Below the pieces are notes generated by a model. That model was not told the origin of the DNA. It worked only from the letters and a program-made list of their open reading frames with translations, and ran no database searches. Shown piece by piece: positions 36,936 through 49,213 of a stretch of 64,000 bases of DNA. Within the stretch, counting starts at the first letter, position 1. Every line of letters starts with the position of its first letter. Source of the DNA: Tistrella mobilis KA081020-065 (lineage in GTDB: Bacteria; Pseudomonadota; Alphaproteobacteria; Tistrellales; Tistrellaceae); the NCBI RefSeq assembly GCF_000264455.2, contig NC_017956.1, forward strand, positions 3,855,493 through 3,919,492, read 5' to 3'. Position numbers and translations under genes: made by a program.

Positions 36936-37430
36936 ATGGACGTCGTTCGTCGTATCACGGAGTTGATCGAGCCGGCCGTCGGCGATCTCGGTTACGAGAT
37001 CGTGCGGGTGACTTTTCGTTCCGGCGTCAATGCCACGCTCCAGATCATGGCGGAGCGGGTGGACGGTCAGCCCATGACGGTGGACGATTGCGCCGAGATC
37101 AGCCATGTCGTGTCGGCTCTCCTCGACGTCGAGGATCCCATCACCGAGGCCTATTCGCTGGAAGTGAGTTCGCCCGGCATCGACCGGCCGCTGACCCGGC
37201 TGAAGGATTTCGAGCGTTTCGCCGGCTTCGAGGCCAAGATGGAACTGCGCCGCCCGCATGAGGGGCGCAAGCGTTTCCGTGGCCGGCTGGCCGGCGTGCG
37301 CGAAGGCGGTCTGGTGGCCATCCGCCTCGATGACGGGTCGGAACCGGCCCTGCCATTCGACGAGATTTCGTCGGCGAAGCTCATCCTGACCGATGAGCTC
37401 ATCGCCGCCGTTCAGGACAACCGGAGCTGA
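36936..37430 (+). CDS. rimP: Ribosome maturation factor RimP
   Basis: A 164-residue factor for 30S assembly. The N-terminal alpha/beta domain (about residues 1-85, with VTFRSGVNATLQIMAE and the conserved SPGIDRPLTRLKDFERF following) and the C-terminal SH3-like barrel (about 95-155) are both present. GGAGG stands 5 nt before ATG 36936. It is the first gene of a long translation/transcription operon and is followed 8 bp later by nusA. Confidence 0.93.
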   Translation: MDVVRRITELIEPAVGDLGYEIVRVTFRSGVNATLQIMAERVDGQPMTVDDCAEISHVVSALLDVEDPITEAYSLEVSSPGIDRPLTRLKDFERFAGFEAKMELRRPHEGRKRFRGRLAGVREGGLVAIRLDDGSEPALPFDEISSAKLILTDELIAAVQDNRS

Positions 37431-37438
37431 GTGCGCCC

Positions 37439-38998
37439 ATGGACATCAACTTCAACACCGGCCCGGTCCGGCACGAGCTGCTTCAGGTCGCCGATGCGGT
37501 TGCCCGCGAGAAGTCGATCGACCGCGATGCCGTGCTCGAGGCCATGGAGCAGGCCATCCAGACCGCCGGGCGCCGCAAATACGGCCAGGACCACGATATC
37601 CGCGCGACCATCGACCGTAAGACCGGCGAGATCCGGCTCTATCGCTACACTCAGGTGGTGGACGAGGTCGAGGACGAGGCGACCCAGATGTCGGTGGCCG
37701 ATGCCCGTCACCGCAAGCCCGATGCCGCCCCCGGCGATTTCCTGGTCGACCCGCTGCCGCCGATCGATTTCGGCCGCATCGCTGCCCAGACCGCCAAGCA
37801 GGTGATCGTGCAGAAGGTGCGCGAGGCCGAGCGTCAGCGCCAGTTCGACGAGTTCAAGGACCGCGTCGGCGAGATCATCAACGGTATCGTCAAGCGCGCC
37901 GAATACGGCAGCGTCGTGGTCGATCTGGGCCGTGCCGAGGCCGTGATGCGCCGCGACGAGCTGCTCCCGCGCGAGAGCTTCCGTGTCGGCGACCGCGTGC
38001 GCGCCTATATCTACGCCGTGCGTGAAGAGCCCCGGGGCCCGCAGATCTTCCTGTCGCGGACCCATCCGCAGTTCATGGCGAAGCTGTTCGCCCAGGAAGT
38101 GCCGGAAATCTACGACGGCATCATCGAGATCAAGGGCTGCGCCCGGGATCCCGGATCGCGTGCCAAGATTGCGGTGACCAGCCACGACAGCAGCATCGAC
38201 CCGGTCGGTGCCTGCGTCGGCATGCGTGGCTCGCGCGTGCAGGCCGTAGTGGCCGAACTGCAGGGCGAGAAGATCGACATCATCCCCTGGTCGCCGGATC
38301 CGGCCACCTTCCTGGTGAATGCTCTGGCCCCGGCCGAGGTCGCCAAGGTGGTGATGGACGAAGACACCCAGCGCATCGAGGTCGTGGTTCCCGACGAGCA
38401 GCTGTCGCTCGCGATCGGTCGCCGCGGTCAGAATGTGCGCCTGGCGTCTCAGCTGACCGGCTGGGATATCGACATCGTGACCGAGACCGAAGAGTCGGAG
38501 CGGCGCCAGGAAGAGTTCCGCGAGCGCTCGCGGCTGTTCATCGAGGCGCTGAACGTCGACGAGGTGATCGCCCAGCTGCTGGTGACCGAAGGCTTCGAGT
38601 CGATTGAGGAGATCGCCTTCGTCGCGGAAGACGAGCTGTCGGGCATCGAGGGGTTCGACCCGGATGTCGCAGCCGAGCTTCAGAACCGTGCCCAGATCTT
38701 CCTCGAGGCCCGTGATCGTCAGATGGACGACAAGCGCCGCGAGCTGGGCGTGGAGGATGCCGTGGCCGAGATCGACGGCATGACCCCGGTCATGCTGGCG
38801 AGCCTGGGCGAGAAGGGCATCAAGACGCTGGACGACCTGGCCGATCTGGCCGGCGACGAGCTGATCGAGCTTCTGCCCGCCGGCACGATCGATGAGGCGG
38901 AAGCGAACCGGATCATCATGGCCGCGCGTGCCCATTGGTTCGAGGGCGAGGACGCCCCCGAAGCCGATGCCGCCCCCGCGGGCGACAGCGAGGCCTGA
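37439..38998 (+). CDS. nusA: Transcription termination/antitermination factor NusA
   Basis: NusA binds RNA polymerase and nascent RNA to control pausing, termination and antitermination. The 519-residue protein shows an N-terminal polymerase-binding domain (1-130), an S1 domain (about 140-205, [21 protein letters not shown]), KH1 and KH2 (about 235-350, including [21 protein letters not shown]), and two C-terminal acidic helix-hairpin-helix repeats (about 370-500) like those of E. coli NusA. An acidic tail ends the protein. It follows rimP by 8 bp. Confidence 0.96.
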   Translation: MDINFNTGPVRHELLQVADAVAREKSIDRDAVLEAMEQAIQTAGRRKYGQDHDIRATIDRKTGEIRLYRYTQVVDEVEDEATQMSVADARHRKPDAAPGDFLVDPLPPIDFGRIAAQTAKQVIVQKVREAERQRQFDEFKDRVGEIINGIVKRAEYGSVVVDLGRAEAVMRRDELLPRESFRVGDRVRAYIYAVREEPRGPQIFLSRTHPQFMAKLFAQEVPEIYDGIIEIKGCARDPGSRAKIAVTSHDSSIDPVGACVGMRGSRVQAVVAELQGEKIDIIPWSPDPATFLVNALAPAEVAKVVMDEDTQRIEVVVPDEQLSLAIGRRGQNVRLASQLTGWDIDIVTETEESERRQEEFRERSRLFIEALNVDEVIAQLLVTEGFESIEEIAFVAEDELSGIEGFDPDVAAELQNRAQIFLEARDRQMDDKRRELGVEDAVAEIDGMTPVMLASLGEKGIKTLDDLADLAGDELIELLPAGTIDEAEANRIIMAARAHWFEGEDAPEADAAPAGDSEA

Positions 38999-39041
38999 GC
39001 AGACGGTGGTGGTGCAGGGCGTGACGGTGGATGAGAACGCG

Positions 39042-39695
39042 ATGACGGACGCGGCGGCGGATCTGCCGACCGATGGCGGTCCGCGTGATCGTGCGCCTGA
39101 GCGCCGCTGCATTGCGACCGGACAGAGCGGATCGCCGGACGGCATGATCCGTTTCGTCGTCGCCCCGGGCGGCGAGGTGGTCGCCGACATGGATGGCCGC
39201 CTGCCCGGACGGGGCGCCTGGGTGACTGCCCGGGCCGATCTGCTGGAACAGGCGATCCGCCGGAAGGCCTTTCCCCGGGCCTTCAAGGCGCCGGTGAAAG
39301 CCGGTGAAGACCTGATCGGGACGGTCGAGCGATTGCTAACCGCCCGGTGTTTGGAATATCTTGGGCTCGGCCGCCGGGCGGGAGCGGTCGTTGCCGGATA
39401 CGAAAAGGTACGGGCCTGGCTCGATGCCGGGACCGTCGGTGCCGTGTCTCTGGCATCTGATGCCGGAGACGTGGCCGTATCCCGCATGGGGGCGCTGAAG
39501 GGCGTTCCCGTCGTAGCGTTGTTGACGCGTGACGAGATGGGCCGCGCTCTCGGACGCGAGAACGCGGTCAACGTCGCAATTGCCGAAGGACGGCTCGCGA
39601 AGCGTTTCCTGGCGGAAGCCGGGCGCCTCGCGGGTTTCAGGGATGCCCCCTACCCTGTCGACCGGGTGTCGGCCGGCTTGAGAGAGAACGGATAA
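39042..39695 (+). CDS. YlxR/L7Ae-like RNA-binding protein
   Basis: A 217-residue two-domain protein. The N-terminal YlxR (DUF448) part begins with [10 protein letters not shown] (about residues 20-29) and the C-terminal half, [22 protein letters not shown] (about residues 105-126) and after, resembles the L7Ae/L30e fold. Such fused forms between nusA and infB are usual in alphaproteobacteria; they probably bind RNA and take part in ribosome function or nucleoid control. The start is uncertain: ATG 39042 has GGATGAG upstream, but in-frame GTG codons at 39006-39021 are possible. Confidence 0.85.
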   Translation: MTDAAADLPTDGGPRDRAPERRCIATGQSGSPDGMIRFVVAPGGEVVADMDGRLPGRGAWVTARADLLEQAIRRKAFPRAFKAPVKAGEDLIGTVERLLTARCLEYLGLGRRAGAVVAGYEKVRAWLDAGTVGAVSLASDAGDVAVSRMGALKGVPVVALLTRDEMGRALGRENAVNVAIAEGRLAKRFLAEAGRLAGFRDAPYPVDRVSAGLRENG

Positions 39696-39705
39696 CCGGA
39701 GCGAT

Positions 39706-42700
39706 ATGAGCGAGACCAACGAGGACGGCCAGAAGAAGGCGCTCAGCCTGTCGGGAGCCGGGCGTCTTGAGCTGAGGAGGAAGCCTGCGGGCGAAGGCGC
39801 GCAGGTTCGCCAGAACTTCTCGCACGGCCGTTCCAAGACCGTGACGGTCGAGGTCAAGCGCAAGCGGACCGTGTCGGTGCCCGAGCAGGGCGGCCGGGGC
39901 GGTTCCGGCGGCGGTCGCGGACGTGCGCGCGGCGCCGCCGCTGACGGCGGCCTGACGCAGGACGAGCGGGATGTGCGCCTGAGGGCGCTGGAACAGGCGA
40001 TCCAGGACCAGAAGCGCCGGGCCGAAGAAGAGGTCCGTCGTGCCGAGGAAGAGGCACGGCGCAAGGTCGAAGAGGAAGCCCGCCGCAAGGTCGAGGAAGA
40101 GGCCAGGAAGAAGGCCGAGGAAGAGGCGCGCAAGGTCGCCGAGGAAGCTGCCCGCAAGGCTGCCGAAGAGGCTGCCCGCAAGGCCGCCGAAGAGGCCGCA
40201 GCCGCGGCTGCGGCAGCAGCCCGGCCCCAGCCCGCGCCCGAGGCCCAGCCCGAGGTGCGTGCCGAGCGCCCGCGTGGCGACCGGCCCGATTTCCGCAGCG
40301 GTGACCGCCCGGGTGGCGATCGTCCGCGCGGCGATCGTCCTGCCGGTGACCGCCCGCGCGGCGACCGGCCCGATTTCCGCAGTGGCGACCGCCCGGGTGG
40401 CGATCGTCCGCGCGGCGATCGTCCTGATTTCCGCAGCGGCGACCGTCCGCCGCGGGGTGACCGCCCGCAGGGTGATCGTCCGCAGGGTGATCGTCCGCGT
40501 GGCGACCGGCCTGATTTCCGCAGCGGCGACCGCCCCGGTGGCGATCGTCCGCGTGGTGACCGGCCCGATTTCCGCAGCGGCGATCGCCCCGGTGGTGACC
40601 GTCCGCGTGGCGACCGGCCCGATTTCCGCAGCGGCGATCGCCCCGGTGGCGATCGTCCGCGCGGCGACCGTCCGGACTTCCGCAGCGGCGACCGCCCCGG
40701 CGGTGATCGTGGTCCCCGGCCCGAGCGGCCGGCCGGTGCCGGCCGTCCGCCGGCGGGTGGTGCGGCGGCCGTGCCCGCGACGCCCCTGGACGAGGATGCC
40801 GAGCGCGCCCGCGCCCGGGCCGCTGAGCGTGCCCGTGAGCGCAAGGTGGAGCGCGACGAGGAAGAGAGCCGCGCCAAGGCTGCCAGCAAGCGTGCGACGC
40901 CGACCCCGCGTACCACCGACGATCGTCGTCGTGGCGGCAAGGGCGACATCAAGCGTCTGGTCGAAGGCGACGAGAGCGAGCGTCAGCGCAGCCAGGCGGC
41001 GATGCGCCGTCAGCGCGAGCGCATGCGCCGGGCCGGCCGTCAGGCCGAGCCGCAGGCCCGCGTGGTCCGCGACGTCATCGTGCCCGAGGTGATCTCGGTG
41101 CAGGAACTGGCGAACCGCATGGCCGTCCGTGGCGCCGACGTCATCAAGAAGCTGATGACGCTGGGCGTGATGGCGACCATCAATCAGGCGATCGATGCGG
41201 ACACGGCCGAACTGGTCGCGACCGAATTCGGCCACCGGGTGAAGCGGGTTGCCGAGGACGACGTCGAGCTGGGCATTCTGGGTGTCGAGGATACCGATGA
41301 CGATCTGACCCCCCGGGCGCCGGTCGTCACCGTCATGGGCCATGTCGATCACGGCAAGACCTCGCTGCTCGACGCGCTGCGCAAGACCGATGTCGTGGCC
41401 CGCGAGGCCGGCGGCATCACCCAGCATATCGGTGCCTATCAGGTCGAGCTCGAGACCGGTGACCACGTCACCTTCCTCGACACGCCGGGCCATGCGGCCT
41501 TCACCGCCATGCGGGCCCGCGGCGCCCAGGTCACCGACATCGTGGTCCTGGTGGTTGCGGCCGATGACGGCGTGATGCCGCAGACCGTCGAGGCGATCAA
41601 TCACGCCAAGGCGGCCGGCGTGCCGATCGTGGTTGCGATCAACAAGATCGACAAGCCGGGCGTGAATCCGGAACGGGTGCGCAACGAGCTGCTCCAGCAC
41701 GAGCTGGTTCTGGAAGAGCTGGGCGGCGACGTGATCGCGGTCGAGGTCTCGGCCAAGACCGGCAAGAACCTGGACAAGCTGCTGGAAGCGATCCTGCTGC
41801 AGGCCGAGGTTCTGGAATTGCGTGCCAACACCGATCGCGCCGCCCAGGGCGCCGTGGTCGAGGCGAAGCTTGACAAGGGCCGCGGCCCGGTCGCGACCGT
41901 GCTGGTCCAGAAGGGTACGCTCAAGACCGGCGACGCCTTCGTGGTCGGCAGCCAGTGGGGCCGTGTGCGCGCGCTGATCGACGACAAGGGCCGCAAGGTC
42001 GAGGAAGCCGGGCCGTCGGTGCCGGTGGAAATCCTGGGTCTCCAGGGCGTTCCGCAGGCCGGCGACGAGCTGGTGGTGGTCGAGGACGAGCGCAAGGCGC
42101 GCGAGATTTCGGCCTTCCGGTCGGAGCGCGAGCAGCGTGCCCGTGCCGCAACCGCACTGGGTGCCCGCGGCACGGTCGAGCAGATGCTCTCCGAGATCTC
42201 GGCCGGTTCCAAGAAGGAGCTGGCGGTGCTGGTCAAGGCCGACGTGCAGGGGTCGCTGGAAGCGATCACCGCCACGCTGGCCAAGCTCGGCAACGACGAG
42301 GTCGCGGTGCGCATGCTGCATGGCGCGGTGGGCGGCATCAACGAGTCGGACATCACGCTGGCACAGGCGAGCAACGCCCTGATCATCGGCTTCAACGTCC
42401 GTGCCAACGCCCAGGCCCGCGATCTGGCCCGCCAGGCCGGTCTGGAACTGCGCTACTACTCGGTCATCTACGACCTGACCAACGACGTGAAGAGCATGCT
42501 GGAAGGCATGCTGTCGCCGATCCGTCGTGAGACGATCACCGGTCAGGCCGAGATCCGCGAGGTCTTCGCCATCACCAAGGTCGGCAAGATCGCGGGTTGC
42601 TCCGTCACCGAGGGCTATGTCCGCCGCGACAGCAAGGTGCGCCTGCTCCGCGACGACGTGGTCATCCACGAGGGCTCGCTCAGCTCGCTCAAGCGCTTCA

Positions 42701-42837
42701 AGGACGATGTCCGCGAAGTGCGGGCCGGCCAGGAATGCGGTATGGCCTTCGAGAACTATCAGGATCTGCGTGCCGGCGACGTCATCGAGGCCTACGAGGT
42801 CGAAGAGATCGCCGCCGAGCTCAAGAGCCCGGTCTGA
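39706..42837 (+). CDS. infB: Translation initiation factor IF-2
   Basis: GTPase that brings fMet-tRNA to the 30S subunit and promotes subunit joining. The 1043-residue protein has a charged N-terminal region with an Ala/Glu/Arg coiled-coil-like stretch (about residues 85-180), a low-complexity Gly-Asp-Arg-Pro repeat tract (191-337), an IF2 N-terminal helix domain (about 455-510) and the GTPase domain with G1 GHVDHGKT at 545-552, DTPGHAAF and NKIDKP. Domains II, III and C2 follow (about 710-1043). The repeat tract is unusual in length. ATG 39706 lies 10 bp after the YlxR gene. Confidence 0.96.
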   Translation: MSETNEDGQKKALSLSGAGRLELRRKPAGEGAQVRQNFSHGRSKTVTVEVKRKRTVSVPEQGGRGGSGGGRGRARGAAADGGLTQDERDVRLRALEQAIQDQKRRAEEEVRRAEEEARRKVEEEARRKVEEEARKKAEEEARKVAEEAARKAAEEAARKAAEEAAAAAAAAARPQPAPEAQPEVRAERPRGDRPDFRSGDRPGGDRPRGDRPAGDRPRGDRPDFRSGDRPGGDRPRGDRPDFRSGDRPPRGDRPQGDRPQGDRPRGDRPDFRSGDRPGGDRPRGDRPDFRSGDRPGGDRPRGDRPDFRSGDRPGGDRPRGDRPDFRSGDRPGGDRGPRPERPAGAGRPPAGGAAAVPATPLDEDAERARARAAERARERKVERDEEESRAKAASKRATPTPRTTDDRRRGGKGDIKRLVEGDESERQRSQAAMRRQRERMRRAGRQAEPQARVVRDVIVPEVISVQELANRMAVRGADVIKKLMTLGVMATINQAIDADTAELVATEFGHRVKRVAEDDVELGILGVEDTDDDLTPRAPVVTVMGHVDHGKTSLLDALRKTDVVAREAGGITQHIGAYQVELETGDHVTFLDTPGHAAFTAMRARGAQVTDIVVLVVAADDGVMPQTVEAINHAKAAGVPIVVAINKIDKPGVNPERVRNELLQHELVLEELGGDVIAVEVSAKTGKNLDKLLEAILLQAEVLELRANTDRAAQGAVVEAKLDKGRGPVATVLVQKGTLKTGDAFVVGSQWGRVRALIDDKGRKVEEAGPSVPVEILGLQGVPQAGDELVVVEDERKAREISAFRSEREQRARAATALGARGTVEQMLSEISAGSKKELAVLVKADVQGSLEAITATLAKLGNDEVAVRMLHGAVGGINESDITLAQASNALIIGFNVRANAQARDLARQAGLELRYYSVIYDLTNDVKSMLEGMLSPIRRETITGQAEIREVFAITKVGKIAGCSVTEGYVRRDSKVRLLRDDVVIHEGSLSSLKRFKDDVREVRAGQECGMAFENYQDLRAGDVIEAYEVEEIAAELKSPV
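40276..40716 (+). repeat. 54-bp tandem repeats inside infB
   Basis: The encoded unit [18 protein letters not shown] (18 residues, 54 bp) occurs in seven full or variant copies within residues 191-337, with insertions such as [12 protein letters not shown] in the third. The DNA copies differ mostly at third positions, so they are old enough to have drifted but still able to recombine. Confidence 0.9.
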
Positions 42838-42862
42838 GCCGCAGAGCCGGAAACGACCGCGA

Positions 42863-42898
42863 TGCGGGCCGGCCGGGATCCCTCCCGGCCGGCCCGCA
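42863..42898 (+). repeat. 16-bp perfect hairpin after infB
   Basis: TGCGGGCCGGCCGGGA (42863-42878) and TCCCGGCCGGCCCGCA (42883-42898) are exactly complementary around a 4-nt loop, 25 bp after the infB stop and 40 bp before rbfA. No T-run follows. It may cause partial termination or protect the upstream mRNA from 3' exonucleases. Confidence 0.8.
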
Positions 42899-42938
42899 CG
42901 CATTCCACCCCCTTCTTTCGATGAACGGCAGACAAGCC

Positions 42939-43388
42939 ATGTCCAAACGCGCCCAGGGCGCTGCCGGTCCCAGCCAGCGCCAGCTCCGCGTCGGTGAACA
43001 GATCCGCCAGGTGCTGGCGGAGCTGCTGATGCGCGGCGAGACCCACGATCCTGATCTCGACGGCCGGCCGATCACGGTCAGCGAGGTTCGCATGACCCCG
43101 GATCTGCGCACCGCGACCGCCTATGTTTCGCCGCTGGGCCTGGACAGCGACGGCGCCGACGTGGTGATCAAGGCGTTGGCCCGTTCGGCCTCCACACTCC
43201 AGCGGGGCATCGGCCGGCAGGTGTCGCTGAAATTCACGCCCCGGCTGCTGTTCCGGCTCGATACCGGCTTCGACTACGCCGCCCATATCGATCGCCTGCT
43301 GGCAAAGCCGGTGATCCGCCGCGATCTCGACGACGAGGATGATGTCGCAGAGGACGGCGTGGCAGAGGATGGCGACCGGGAGGATTGA
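42939..43388 (+). CDS. rbfA: 30S ribosome-binding factor RbfA
   Basis: A 149-residue KH-fold cold-shock factor that binds 16S rRNA during 30S maturation. Conserved parts are RQLRVGEQIRQVLAELL (about residues 13-29), ITVSEVRMTPDLRTATAYVSPLG and LKFTPRLLFRLDTGFDYAAHIDRLL. The C-terminal 20 residues are acidic. ATG 42939 starts the conserved part; an in-frame ATG at 42921 would add six residues. Neither has a clear ribosome-binding site. It precedes truB by 4 bp. Confidence 0.92.
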   Translation: MSKRAQGAAGPSQRQLRVGEQIRQVLAELLMRGETHDPDLDGRPITVSEVRMTPDLRTATAYVSPLGLDSDGADVVIKALARSASTLQRGIGRQVSLKFTPRLLFRLDTGFDYAAHIDRLLAKPVIRRDLDDEDDVAEDGVAEDGDRED

Positions 43389-43392
43389 GCGC

Positions 43393-44310
43393 GTGGCACG
43401 CCGACGCCGTGGCCTGCCGATCGATGGTTGGCTCGCCATCGACAAGCCCGAGGGCATGAGTTCAGCACAGGCGGTCGCGGCCGTGAAACGGCTGACCGGG
43501 GCCGCCAAGGTCGGCCATGCCGGGACGCTGGATCCGCTGGCGTCGGGCGTGCTGCCGATTGCGCTGGGCGAGGCGACCAAGACGGTCGCCCATGCCATGG
43601 ACGGCGCGAAGGAATATGTCTTCGACCTTCACTGGGGCGAGGCCCGGGCCACCGACGACCGCGAGGGCGAGGTGCTGGAGACCAGTGATCATCGCCCCGA
43701 CGCTGCGGCGATTCGTGCGGCCCTGCCGGATTTCCTGGGCGAGATCGACCAGGTGCCGCCGGCCTATTCGGCGATCAAGCTGGCTGGCCGGCGCGCCTAT
43801 GCGCTGGCCCGGGCCGGCGAGACGCCCGAGATGCCGGTGCGCCGCGTGCGGATCGACGCGCTGGAGCTGCTGACCATTCTGGACGCCGACCATGCCCGCT
43901 TCCGGCTGGCCTGCGGCAAGGGCACCTATGCCCGGGCGGTGGGCCGGGATCTGGCACTGGCGCTCGACACGGTCGGGCATCTGTCGATGCTCAGGCGGAC
44001 CCGGTCGGGCGCATTCGGCGAAGCCCATGCAATCACTCTGGAAAAGCTTGAAGCGCTCGTGCATAGTGCCGCGCTCGATACCCATCTGTTTCCGGTCGAG
44101 ACCGCGCTGGACGACATCCCGGCGCTGGCCCTGACCGGTCCCGAAGCCGATGCGCTCCGAAACGGGCGCCCGCTCAGGGATATGGCCGTTCCCGAAGGAC
44201 GATTGGTTCGTGCGACGCTCGACGGGCGCCTGGTGGCGCTCGCCCGGGCCGAGGACGGATTGCTTCGTTCGGTGCGCGGCTTCAACCTCGGCGCCACCAG
44301 CGCCGCCTGA
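43393..44310 (+). CDS. truB: tRNA pseudouridine-55 synthase
   Basis: Makes pseudouridine 55 in the T-loop of tRNAs. The 305-residue protein has the catalytic Asp47 in [14 protein letters not shown], the [17 protein letters not shown] segment and [15 protein letters not shown], all typical of TruB; the C-terminal part carries a PUA-like domain. GTG 43393 has GGGAGG 10 nt upstream and starts just after the rbfA stop; ATG 43369 within rbfA is less likely. It is followed by rpsO 17 bp downstream. Confidence 0.93.
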   Translation: MARRRRGLPIDGWLAIDKPEGMSSAQAVAAVKRLTGAAKVGHAGTLDPLASGVLPIALGEATKTVAHAMDGAKEYVFDLHWGEARATDDREGEVLETSDHRPDAAAIRAALPDFLGEIDQVPPAYSAIKLAGRRAYALARAGETPEMPVRRVRIDALELLTILDADHARFRLACGKGTYARAVGRDLALALDTVGHLSMLRRTRSGAFGEAHAITLEKLEALVHSAALDTHLFPVETALDDIPALALTGPEADALRNGRPLRDMAVPEGRLVRATLDGRLVALARAEDGLLRSVRGFNLGATSAA

Positions 44311-44327
44311 TCAAGGAAGGACACCCG

Positions 44328-44597
44328 ATGTCGATCACGAAGTCGCGCAAGACCGAGCTGGTCACCGAATACGCCCGCGGTACCAATGACACCGGTTCGC
44401 CGGAAGTCCAGGTCGCGATCCTGACCGAGCGGATCCGCAACCTGACCGAGCACTTCAAGACCCACGCCAAGGACATCCACTCCCGGCGCGGTCTGCTGAA
44501 GATGGTCAGCCAGCGCCGCAAGCTGCTGGACTACCTGCGTCGCAACGACGAGGCCCGGTACAAGGAAGTCATCCAGCGCCTGGGTCTGCGTAAGTGA
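44328..44597 (+). CDS. rpsO: 30S ribosomal protein S15
   Basis: The 89-residue product has the standard S15 length and sequence, including [21 protein letters not shown] (about residues 22-42) and the rRNA-binding [23 protein letters not shown]15 binds the central domain of 16S rRNA and often represses its own translation. AAGGA precedes ATG 44328. A terminator-like hairpin follows, then the long pnp leader, the classical rpsO-pnp order. Confidence 0.96.
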   Translation: MSITKSRKTELVTEYARGTNDTGSPEVQVAILTERIRNLTEHFKTHAKDIHSRRGLLKMVSQRRKLLDYLRRNDEARYKEVIQRLGLRK

Positions 44598-44609
44598 TCT
44601 GATGGCCGA

Positions 44610-44634
44610 GGGGGGGCGATCGCGTCCCCCCTTT
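44610..44634 (+). terminator. Terminator after rpsO
   Basis: A G-run (44610-44616) pairs with a C-run (44626-44631) through an inner CG-ATCG-CG stem, followed by TTTCG. The U-tract is only three bases, so read-through into pnp is likely. Confidence 0.65.
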
Positions 44635-45115
44635 CGTCATCCGGGGCCACCCTGCGCGCGGGGGTGTGCTTGTCTCGAGCGGATGGATCTGCCGTCCGCG
44701 ACCGCGCGGGAGATGAAGGGGGAGAGGGCCTGCTCCCCGGCCGACGGATCCACCGGGATCCGCCTCTGGTCGAACCGGGCCCCGGCTCGCGGCCGTCATG
44801 GGACGGCGCGCGGCATGTCGTCGCCGTCGGGGCAGGTGGAGTGATCAGGAACCCCCGACGGAGCATGCGGCCGGTCCGGATCCGTTCCGGATGCGGCCGC
44901 GATGCGGATCGCCGCCCGGCCGGATGAAGGCCGGGAACGCGCCCCGGAACGAGAACGGGCGCAAGGTCAGGCGGTCCGCCCGCGGGACCCCCGTTCCGGC
45001 AAAGGGCCGGGACGACGGGGATAAACGTGCGGGGATGTCGAAGGCCAGGGTCCGGCGGAGCCCGGCCTGCAACATCCCGGACGCCCCGCCGATGGAATGG
45101 AAGAGAGAGACCGAG
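44635..45115 (+). promoter_or_regulatory. Long structured leader of pnp
   Basis: About 480 nt without a supported gene. It contains GTCGGGG (44826-44832) with CCCCGAC (44853-44859), then a larger stem: outer GCGGCC (44867-44872) with GGCCGC (44895-44900) and inner TCCGGA (44875-44880) with TCCGGA (44886-44891). In E. coli the pnp leader forms a hairpin cut by RNase III, after which PNPase represses its own synthesis; this leader could serve the same way, but that is inferred from position and structure. Confidence 0.55.
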
Positions 45116-47338
<2,223 letters not shown>

Positions 47339-47666
47339 TCGCGCGGCTCCGCATTCCGTGATATGACGACGCGCCGGCCGGTGGCTTCCCCTTCAGGAAA
47401 TCGCCGGCCGGCGTCGCCATGTCTGCCGACTGCCTTGCCGGTGAGGGCCGCGCTGTGCGGGTGCGGTGCAAAAAACCACGGCGGGCAGGGCTGGACTTCA
47501 TGGGAAACCATGGCCAGTTAACCGGCGAACCTGCCCAAAGCCCGGTCCCGAGACCCGGCCATTGGTAGATCGGTTCGAACGCATCGGCGCGGATCGGACG
47601 GCGGAACCGCCGGCCCGGGCCGCCGCTTTGAACAAAAAGAACGCAAGGACGAGTAGCGGAGGCATC
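47339..47666. other. Intergenic region pnp - flavoprotein gene
   Basis: 328 bp without a supported gene. CGCCGGCCGG (47372-47381) and CCGGCCGGCG (47404-47413) form a perfect 10-bp stem with a 22-nt loop, probably the 3' end of pnp mRNA. The remainder includes an A-run near 47469 and AT-richer DNA around 47635-47650; I found no clear -35/-10 pair. GGTTCGAA near 47572 resembles a T-loop, but no tRNA fold surrounds it. Confidence 0.5.
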
Positions 47667-49064
47667 GTGAAGCCCTTGAACCCCATCCTCCTGTCCGGAC
47701 GGGAAGTCCTGCCCTTGGTCGAAGGCGGGAAAGGTGTCGCCGTGTCGAACGGTGAAAGCTCCGGCGCGTGGGCTGCAGCCGGCGGCGTGGGGACGTTTTC
47801 GGGTGTGAATGCCGACAGTTTCGACGCCGACGGCCGCCCGATCCCGCAGACCTATTACGGCAAGACCCGCCGCGAGCGGCATGGCGAGCTGGTGGCCTAC
47901 GGCATCCGCGGCGGCATCACCCAGGCACGCATTGCCCACGAGCTGGCGGGCGGCGAAGGCCGGATCCACGTCAATGTGCTGTGGGAGATGGGTGGCGCCG
48001 AGACGGTGCTGCAGGGCGTGCTGGAAGGGGCCAAAGGCCTGATCCACGGCGTGACCTGCGGTGCCGGCATGCCCTATCGCGTGGCGCAGATCGCCGCCGA
48101 GCACGGGGTTTATTACTACCCGATCGTTTCGTCGGCCCGCGCCTTCCGGGCGCTCTGGAAGCGCGCCTATCATCGCTTCGCCGAATATCTGGGCGGCGTG
48201 GTCTACGAGGATCCCTGGCTTGCCGGCGGCCATAACGGCCTGTCGAACGCCGAGGACCCGCGCGAGCCGCAGTCGCCCTATCCGCGTGTGCGGGAACTGC
48301 GCGAGCTGATGAAAGAGATCGGCATCCCCAACGTGCCGATCATCATGGCCGGCGGCGTCTGGTATCTGCGCGAGTGGGAGCACTGGCTGGACGATCCCGA
48401 GGTGGCGCCGGTGGCGTTCCAGTTCGGCACCCGGCCGCTGCTGACCAGGGAGAGCCCGATTTCCGACGCCTGGAAGGAGCGGCTGCGGACGCTGAAGCCG
48501 GGTGATGTCTATCTGCATCGCTTCAGCCCGACCGGCTTCTATTCCTCGGCGGTCAACAACGACTTCCTGCAGGAACTCCGTGGCCGCAGCGATCGCCAGA
48601 TCGCCTATACCACCGAGCCCGTGGGCGATCACGAGGTGGCGCTGCCGATCGGAGCCCGCGGCCGGCCGGTCTATGTCACAGCCCATGATTTCGAGCGCGC
48701 CCAGGGCTGGATCGCCGAGGGTCATACCGAAGCGATGAAGACCCCGGACAGCACGCTGATCTTCGTGGACCCCGCCGCGGCGAAGCAGATCCATATCGAT
48801 CAGATCGACTGCATGGGGTGCCTGTCGGCCTGCCAGTTCAGCAACTGGGCGGCCAACGAGAAGGGGACCACCGGCCGTCGGGCCGATCCGCGCAGCTTCT
48901 GCATCCAGAAAACGCTGCAGAACATCGCCCATGGCTCGGATGTCGAGCACGAGCTGATGTTCGCCGGCCACAACGCCTATCGTTTTGCCGAGGATCCGTT
49001 CTATTCGAACGGCTTCGTGCCGACCGTGCGTCAGCTCGTCGAACGCATCCGCACCGGTGACTGA
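47667..49064 (+). CDS. Nitronate-monooxygenase-family flavoprotein with C-terminal Cys cluster
   Basis: A 465-residue TIM-barrel FMN protein related to 2-nitropropane dioxygenase/nitronate monooxygenase and to FabK-like enoyl reductases. Typical parts are GVTCGAGMPYRVAQIAAEHGVYYYPIVSSARAF and IIMAGGVWYL, the latter near the phosphate-binding glycine loop. It is about 100 residues longer than simple members; the extra C-terminal part has C382-x2-C385-x3-C389-x22-C412, which looks like a possible [4Fe-4S] site. GTG 47667 has CGGAGG close upstream. The substrate is unknown. The gene stands alone, with irr downstream behind a hairpin and its own promoter. Confidence 0.78.
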   Translation: MKPLNPILLSGREVLPLVEGGKGVAVSNGESSGAWAAAGGVGTFSGVNADSFDADGRPIPQTYYGKTRRERHGELVAYGIRGGITQARIAHELAGGEGRIHVNVLWEMGGAETVLQGVLEGAKGLIHGVTCGAGMPYRVAQIAAEHGVYYYPIVSSARAFRALWKRAYHRFAEYLGGVVYEDPWLAGGHNGLSNAEDPREPQSPYPRVRELRELMKEIGIPNVPIIMAGGVWYLREWEHWLDDPEVAPVAFQFGTRPLLTRESPISDAWKERLRTLKPGDVYLHRFSPTGFYSSAVNNDFLQELRGRSDRQIAYTTEPVGDHEVALPIGARGRPVYVTAHDFERAQGWIAEGHTEAMKTPDSTLIFVDPAAAKQIHIDQIDCMGCLSACQFSNWAANEKGTTGRRADPRSFCIQKTLQNIAHGSDVEHELMFAGHNAYRFAEDPFYSNGFVPTVRQLVERIRTGD

Positions 49065-49076
49065 TCTGCATCTTCC

Positions 49077-49111
49077 GGCCGGAGATCGGGGGGCTTCCCT
49101 GGTCTCCGGCC
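49077..49111 (+). repeat. Hairpin after the flavoprotein gene
   Basis: GGCCGGAGA (49077-49085) and TCTCCGGCC (49103-49111) form a perfect 9-bp stem; the loop can close further. It ends directly at the -35 of the irr promoter. No T-run follows. Confidence 0.65.
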
Positions 49112-49140
49112 TTGCACTCAGAATGGAACGCACCTAAATT
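49112..49140 (+). promoter_or_regulatory. Promoter of irr
   Basis: TTGCAC (49112-49117) and TAAATT (49135-49140) are separated by exactly 17 bp, a good sigma-70 promoter 74 bp before irr. I see no clear iron-control-element dyad over it. Confidence 0.7.
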
Positions 49141-49213
49141 CCTGGCTAACTGACCGTCCCTACGCGACTTTCCCATGGCGCGTAGTGGACCTTCAACAAG
49201 ACGAGAGCCGGGA

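Noticed and set aside
39637..42903. 1088-codon open frame on the minus strand opposite infB
   Set aside because: It is longer than infB, but the repetitive Thr/Ala/Arg/Ile translation mirrors the infB repeats and there is no ribosome-binding site or recognisable domain.
47560..47600. Possible tRNA T-arm (GGTTCGAA)
   Set aside because: No acceptor, anticodon or D-arm pairing around it.
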